Assembly (NCBI GenBank): GCA_009886115.1
Contig: VFJJ01000111.1
Location: forward strand, 1 to 64,000
Source of the DNA: Actinomycetota bacterium
GTDB taxonomy: Bacteria; Actinomycetota; Acidimicrobiia; IMCC26256; VFJJ01
Direction of reading: 5' to 3'
DNA length: 64,000 bases
The position numbers and the translations under genes are program-made. Numbering within the stretch: position 1 is the first letter of the stretch; every line of letters starts with the position of its first letter. The notes under the pieces were generated by a model. It worked only from the letters and a program-made list of their open reading frames with translations, did not search any database and had not been told where the DNA came from. Shown here in pieces: positions 60,977 to 64,000 of this stretch.

Positions 60977-61025
60977 TGGAATTCCTCCAGTGGAATTCCA
61001 TTCGTGTGATTTAACACGAAGTCAA
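60977..61025 (-). promoter_or_regulatory. whiB promoter region with dyad and paired GGAATTCC sites
   Basis: Upstream of the ATG at 60920 a -35-like TTGACT (minus, 61025-61020) borders the dyad TCGTGT-N6-ACACGA (61002-61019). It matches 8 of 10 positions of the actinobacterial Crp consensus (TGTGA-N6-TCACA). The palindrome GTGGAATTCC occurs twice, 14 bp apart (60977-60999), a helical turn and a half further. A mycobacterial parallel is known: Crp regulates whiB1 in M. tuberculosis. Function here is inferred. Confidence 0.5.
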
Positions 61026-61096
61026 GCACCGAGTGCAAGGCGAAACTTCAGCCACGATGCTCACACCTGCACCAGCCGTTGCCAGGACGACCGCGC

Positions 61097-63106
61097 TCAG
61101 GCGCTGCGGGCCCGTCTGGTCCGGTGCTCGACGAAGTCGACGAGCACGTACTCACCGAGGTTCTCGGGGTTGGTGAAGAACGCCCGTCCGCTGTTGATCC
61201 GCGTCATGCGCTCGACGAACGACCGCAGGTAGTTGTTGGGATCGAGCATGAAGACGTTGATGCGGATGTCCTCGCGCGTGCAGCGCAGGACTTCCTTCAA
61301 CGTCTCCTCGATGGTGCGCGGCTCGGGCGGGTAGTTGAAGTACGGCTGGCCGTTCTCGAGGTGGGCGGTGGGCTCGCCGTCGGTGATCATGATGATCTGC
61401 TTGGTGCCGTGCTGGTGCGAGAGCATCTTGCGCCCGAGCATGAGGGCGTGCTGCATGTTGGTGCCGTAGCCGTAGTCCCACGAGACCTCAGGCAGCTTCA
61501 CCGGGTCGAACTCGCGAGCGAGGATCGAGAAGCCGACCATCCCGAGGTAGTCGCGGGGGTACTGGCTCGTGATGAGCGAGTGCAGCGCCATGGCGACCTT
61601 CTTGGCCGGCAGGAAGTTGTCGCGCATGGGCATCGACATCGACAGGTCGAGCAGGAGGACGGTGGCCGCACGCGTGAGGTTCTCGGTCTGGTCGATCTCG
61701 AAGTCGTCAGGCGTGAGCCGGACCGGCGTACCCCGAACCCCTTCACCGGCTTGGCGGCGCAGGGCGTTGCGGATCGTCTGCTCGACGTTGAGCCGGAAGG
61801 GATCGCCGAACTCGTAGGCCTTGGTCTCGTACGAGCGCTCGTGCCCCACGCCATTGCGCTCGAGCTCGTGACGGCCGAGCCGGTCCTTGGTGAGGTTCTT
61901 GAACAGATCGCCGAGCGCCTTGCGGCCGATCTTGCGCAGCGCCCGCGGCGTGAGCTCGTAGCGACCCTCCTTCTGGTCGATGAGCCCCGCCTCCTCCATC
62001 ATCTTGGCCAGCTGGCGCAAGCGATCGAGGGAGTTGGCGGCGTCGTCGCCGAGGAGCTCGCGGGCCCGGTCGATGTCGACCTCGGCCAGCGCCTGGGGCT
62101 GGGTGGCCTGGCGCATCATCTGCTCGAGCGCGTCGAGATCGCCGAGGTTGTCGAGCAGGCCAGGCATCTGGGCCATCGACAACGGGTCGTCGCCCTGGAA
62201 GTTCATGCGCTTGTTCCACGGCATGTCGGGGAACGCCTGCTGCAGGTTGCGGCTCAGCTCGTCCATCTGCCACTGGAGGTCCATGTCCTCGAGCAGGGAG
62301 TTGGCGAGCTCCTGGAGCTGCCTGCGCTGCTCGGGTGACATCGACGCCATGAGCTGCTGCATGGCGGCCATCGACCGGGCCATGCTCTCGAGGAGCTCGT
62401 CGAGCGTCTGCGGGTTGTCGGGGAAGAAGTCGCCGTACTTGTCCATGAACTCGGCGAAGTTCGGCTCCTGGCCCTGGGCGCGCTGCTCGAGCATCGAGTT
62501 GAGGTCGGCGAGCATGTCCTTCATGCGCTGCATCTGCTCGGGCGACATGTTCGACAGACTTTCCTGCATCTGGTTGAACGTGCTCTGCAGGAGCTGCTCG
62601 CGCAGCTTCTGCATCATCTCCTCGAAGCGCTGACGGGCCGCGTCGTCCATCCAGTCGTACTGCTGGAGGTCCTTGACCTTGCCGGCGAGGTCGGGAGGGA
62701 GCTGGTCGAGCTGCTCGCGGCGTTGCTGGGCCAGCTGGTCGATGATGTCCTGGCGTCGTTGGTCGCCGCTGTCTCGGGCCTCCTGCTCGCGCCGCTCGAT
62801 CCCTTGGCGTTCCTGGTCGACGATCTCGTCGAGGCTCTCGGCGATCTCTTGGTAGACGCCGCCGAGGTCGTAGCGGTCGAGCTGCTCCTGGCGGCGCTGC
62901 TTGAGCCGCTCCATGAGCTCGCGCATGCCCATGACCCGCTCGTCGTTCTGATCGCGAAACCCTTGCTGCATCAGGCGCCGCAGCGCGGCGTGGAGGTCGC
63001 CGTGCTCGACGAGATCGTCGGCCATCTGGTCGAGCACGGTGTCGGCGTCGAGGTCGAAGCCCGTCTGCGAGCCGTCCCAGCGGGAGTAGCGATATCCACG
63101 CACCAT
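61097..63106 (-). CDS. VWA-domain protein with long Gln/Met-rich helical region
   Basis: 669 residues. The first ~380 residues are helical and rich in Gln, Met and charged residues (e.g. QQRREQLDQLPPDLAGKVKDLQQYDWMDD). Then comes a von Willebrand A domain with the metal-ion-dependent adhesion site DLSMSM (LLLDLSMSMPMRDNF), TLVMITD-type ITDGEPTAH and a C-terminal FFTNPENLGEYVLVDFV. It resembles the CoxE/YeaD2-type or magnesium-chelatase-partner VWA proteins; none of their AAA partners is in the window. ATG 63106. Confidence 0.87.
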   Translation of the reverse strand: MVRGYRYSRWDGSQTGFDLDADTVLDQMADDLVEHGDLHAALRRLMQQGFRDQNDERVMGMRELMERLKQRRQEQLDRYDLGGVYQEIAESLDEIVDQERQGIERREQEARDSGDQRRQDIIDQLAQQRREQLDQLPPDLAGKVKDLQQYDWMDDAARQRFEEMMQKLREQLLQSTFNQMQESLSNMSPEQMQRMKDMLADLNSMLEQRAQGQEPNFAEFMDKYGDFFPDNPQTLDELLESMARSMAAMQQLMASMSPEQRRQLQELANSLLEDMDLQWQMDELSRNLQQAFPDMPWNKRMNFQGDDPLSMAQMPGLLDNLGDLDALEQMMRQATQPQALAEVDIDRARELLGDDAANSLDRLRQLAKMMEEAGLIDQKEGRYELTPRALRKIGRKALGDLFKNLTKDRLGRHELERNGVGHERSYETKAYEFGDPFRLNVEQTIRNALRRQAGEGVRGTPVRLTPDDFEIDQTENLTRAATVLLLDLSMSMPMRDNFLPAKKVAMALHSLITSQYPRDYLGMVGFSILAREFDPVKLPEVSWDYGYGTNMQHALMLGRKMLSHQHGTKQIIMITDGEPTAHLENGQPYFNYPPEPRTIEETLKEVLRCTREDIRINVFMLDPNNYLRSFVERMTRINSGRAFFTNPENLGEYVLVDFVEHRTRRARSA

Positions 63107-63195
63107 CCCACGACTGTACCGGTCCTCGCCGCTCGGCTCCGGGCGAGGACGAAGCCTCGCAGGGATATGAGCCCGGCGGGGGGTACGGTCACCCG

Positions 63196-64000
63196 ATGGG
63201 CCTGCCGAGCGATGTCATCTGGGGTGTCGGTGCGTCGTCGGTCGGGATCGAAGGAGCGCACCCGGCCGCCGACTGGTGGCGCTGGGAACGCGACGGACGG
63301 GCGCCTCCCTCGGGCGAGGGCGCCGGGCTCGCCGTCGACTTCGACGCCGACTTCCGCATGCTCGCCGCGCACGGCTTCACCGCCGTGCGGCTGGTGCTCG
63401 AATGGGCCCGACTCGAGCCCGAAGGCGGACGACACGACGCCGAGGCCGTCGAGCGGTACCGGACGATGATCGAGGTGGCCCGCAGCCACGGCCTCCAGGT
63501 GTGGCTGGGCCTGCACCACTACTCGACCCCGGGCTGGTTCGTGGAGGCCGGATCGTGGGCCGACGACGGCATCAGAGGGCGAGCCTGGCCGCGCCACGTG
63601 GGCTTCTGCGCCGAGGCGTTCGGAGACCTCGCCGCGGGCTGGTTCCCCATCTTCGAACCCGCCGGCTACGCGGCGGCCGCGCATCTCCACGGAGCCCTCC
63701 CGCCGGGTCGAAACGACCCCGAACGCTTCGCCCGAACGGTACGGGGACTGCACCTCGCGGCCCGCGACGCCTACCTGGAGCTGCGCGGCGGGCCCCCGGT
63801 GGTGAGCGCCCACGACCTCCAGCTCGTCAGGGCCGGCGACGATTCCCCCGAGGCCCGGAACCGGGCCCGCACCATCGAACGCATCCAATGGCACAGCTGG
63901 ATCGGCGCGTTGCGCGACGGCGTGCTCGCCGTTCCCGGGCTGGGCGAGGTCGAGGTCGCCTCGCTGGCCGGCGCATGCGACATCGTGGGATTCACCTTCC
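63196..64000 (+). CDS. GH1-family beta-glucosidase-like protein, 5' part (cut by window edge)
   Basis: 268 codons are present before the window ends, so the ORF track omits it. DVIWGVGASSVGIEG is the GH1 N-terminal pattern (FxWGxAxSxxQxEG), followed by the TIM barrel start (AVRLVLEWARLEP), GLQVWLGLHHYSTPGWF (HH before the active site) and the acid/base region FPIFEPAGYA. Here the usual NEP reads FEP: the acid/base Glu is kept, the substrate-contact Asn is not. The nucleophile would be beyond the window. ATG 63196. Confidence 0.85.
   Translation, partial: MGLPSDVIWGVGASSVGIEGAHPAADWWRWERDGRAPPSGEGAGLAVDFDADFRMLAAHGFTAVRLVLEWARLEPEGGRHDAEAVERYRTMIEVARSHGLQVWLGLHHYSTPGWFVEAGSWADDGIRGRAWPRHVGFCAEAFGDLAAGWFPIFEPAGYAAAAHLHGALPPGRNDPERFARTVRGLHLAARDAYLELRGGPPVVSAHDLQLVRAGDDSPEARNRARTIERIQWHSWIGALRDGVLAVPGLGEVEVASLAGACDIVGFTF

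Noticed and set aside
63107-63195. Promoter or operator between the VWA and GH1 genes
   Set aside because: No convincing -35/-10 pair or dyad was visible.

Overview
The window is a high-GC actinobacterial chromosome segment. Two WhiB-type iron-sulfur regulators, an F420-type luciferase-like oxidoreductase, an AhpE-like peroxiredoxin, a DUF2342 metalloprotease, a UPF0182 protein, a SUF system using SufU, and MreB together fit the Actinobacteria. The mixture, including an N-terminal ERTWIHPSEL-type motif on a membrane protein, suggests Acidimicrobiia; that placement is an inference. I see no rRNA, tRNA, CRISPR array, insertion sequence or prophage. I support 62 protein genes, including two cut by the window edges and one 14-codon ORF of low confidence, plus one gene remnant.

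Layout. 1-10 kb: end of an XRE regulator, an alpha/beta hydrolase, acyl-CoA dehydrogenase, metallo-beta-lactamase-fold hydrolase, DUF4328 membrane protein, MFS transporter, serine beta-lactamase-family esterase and a glycogen-debranching-type glycosidase. 10-23 kb: a catabolic and uptake island with hydantoinase/oxoprolinase HyuA and HyuB, a Fcy1-like cytosine deaminase, a Rieske oxygenase, a 2-oxoglutarate dioxygenase, the stump of an adenosine deaminase gene, and a complete BMP-type nucleoside ABC transporter. 23-26 kb: sufC-sufS-sufU. 26-31.5 kb: a signalling block with an EAL phosphodiesterase carrying a degenerate GGDEF, a Ras/MglA-like GTPase, two roadblock proteins and a DUF4388 protein. 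31.7-35.5 kb: L,D-transpeptidase and a Zn/Mn ABC transporter. 35.5-39.5 kb: sufB-sufD-Rieske ferredoxin-second sufC. 40-49 kb: UPF0182, a DivIVA-like coiled-coil protein with a phage MuF-like tail, Lon-like PDZ protease, HEAT protein and MreB. 49-64 kb: MoaE, a catalytically degenerate HtrA, epimerase, DUF2342 protease, MFS, peroxiredoxin, two WhiB genes, ECF sigma with anti-sigma, TatA, LLM oxidoreductase, glutamate formimidoyltransferase-like protein, VWA protein and the start of a GH1 enzyme.

How it works together. The iron-sulfur machinery is split over two loci 10 kb apart, each with its own SufC. Both promoters carry the same palindromic operator, so they are probably co-regulated. Many products in the window need Fe-S or mononuclear iron: both WhiBs, two Rieske proteins, the 2OG dioxygenase.

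Sequence oddities. Several gene 3' ends carry palindromes or short tandem repeats that contain or adjoin the stop codon. One ~47-bp palindrome occurs twice, at two convergent junctions, and each time writes the same C-terminal peptide onto the upstream gene. A different 26-bp double palindrome occurs twice upstream of rightward genes. A tiny ORF is preceded by a Shine-Dalgarno that can pair with the whole 16-nt tail of 16S rRNA.

Starts were chosen from ribosome-binding sites, overlaps and family length. No database search was possible.
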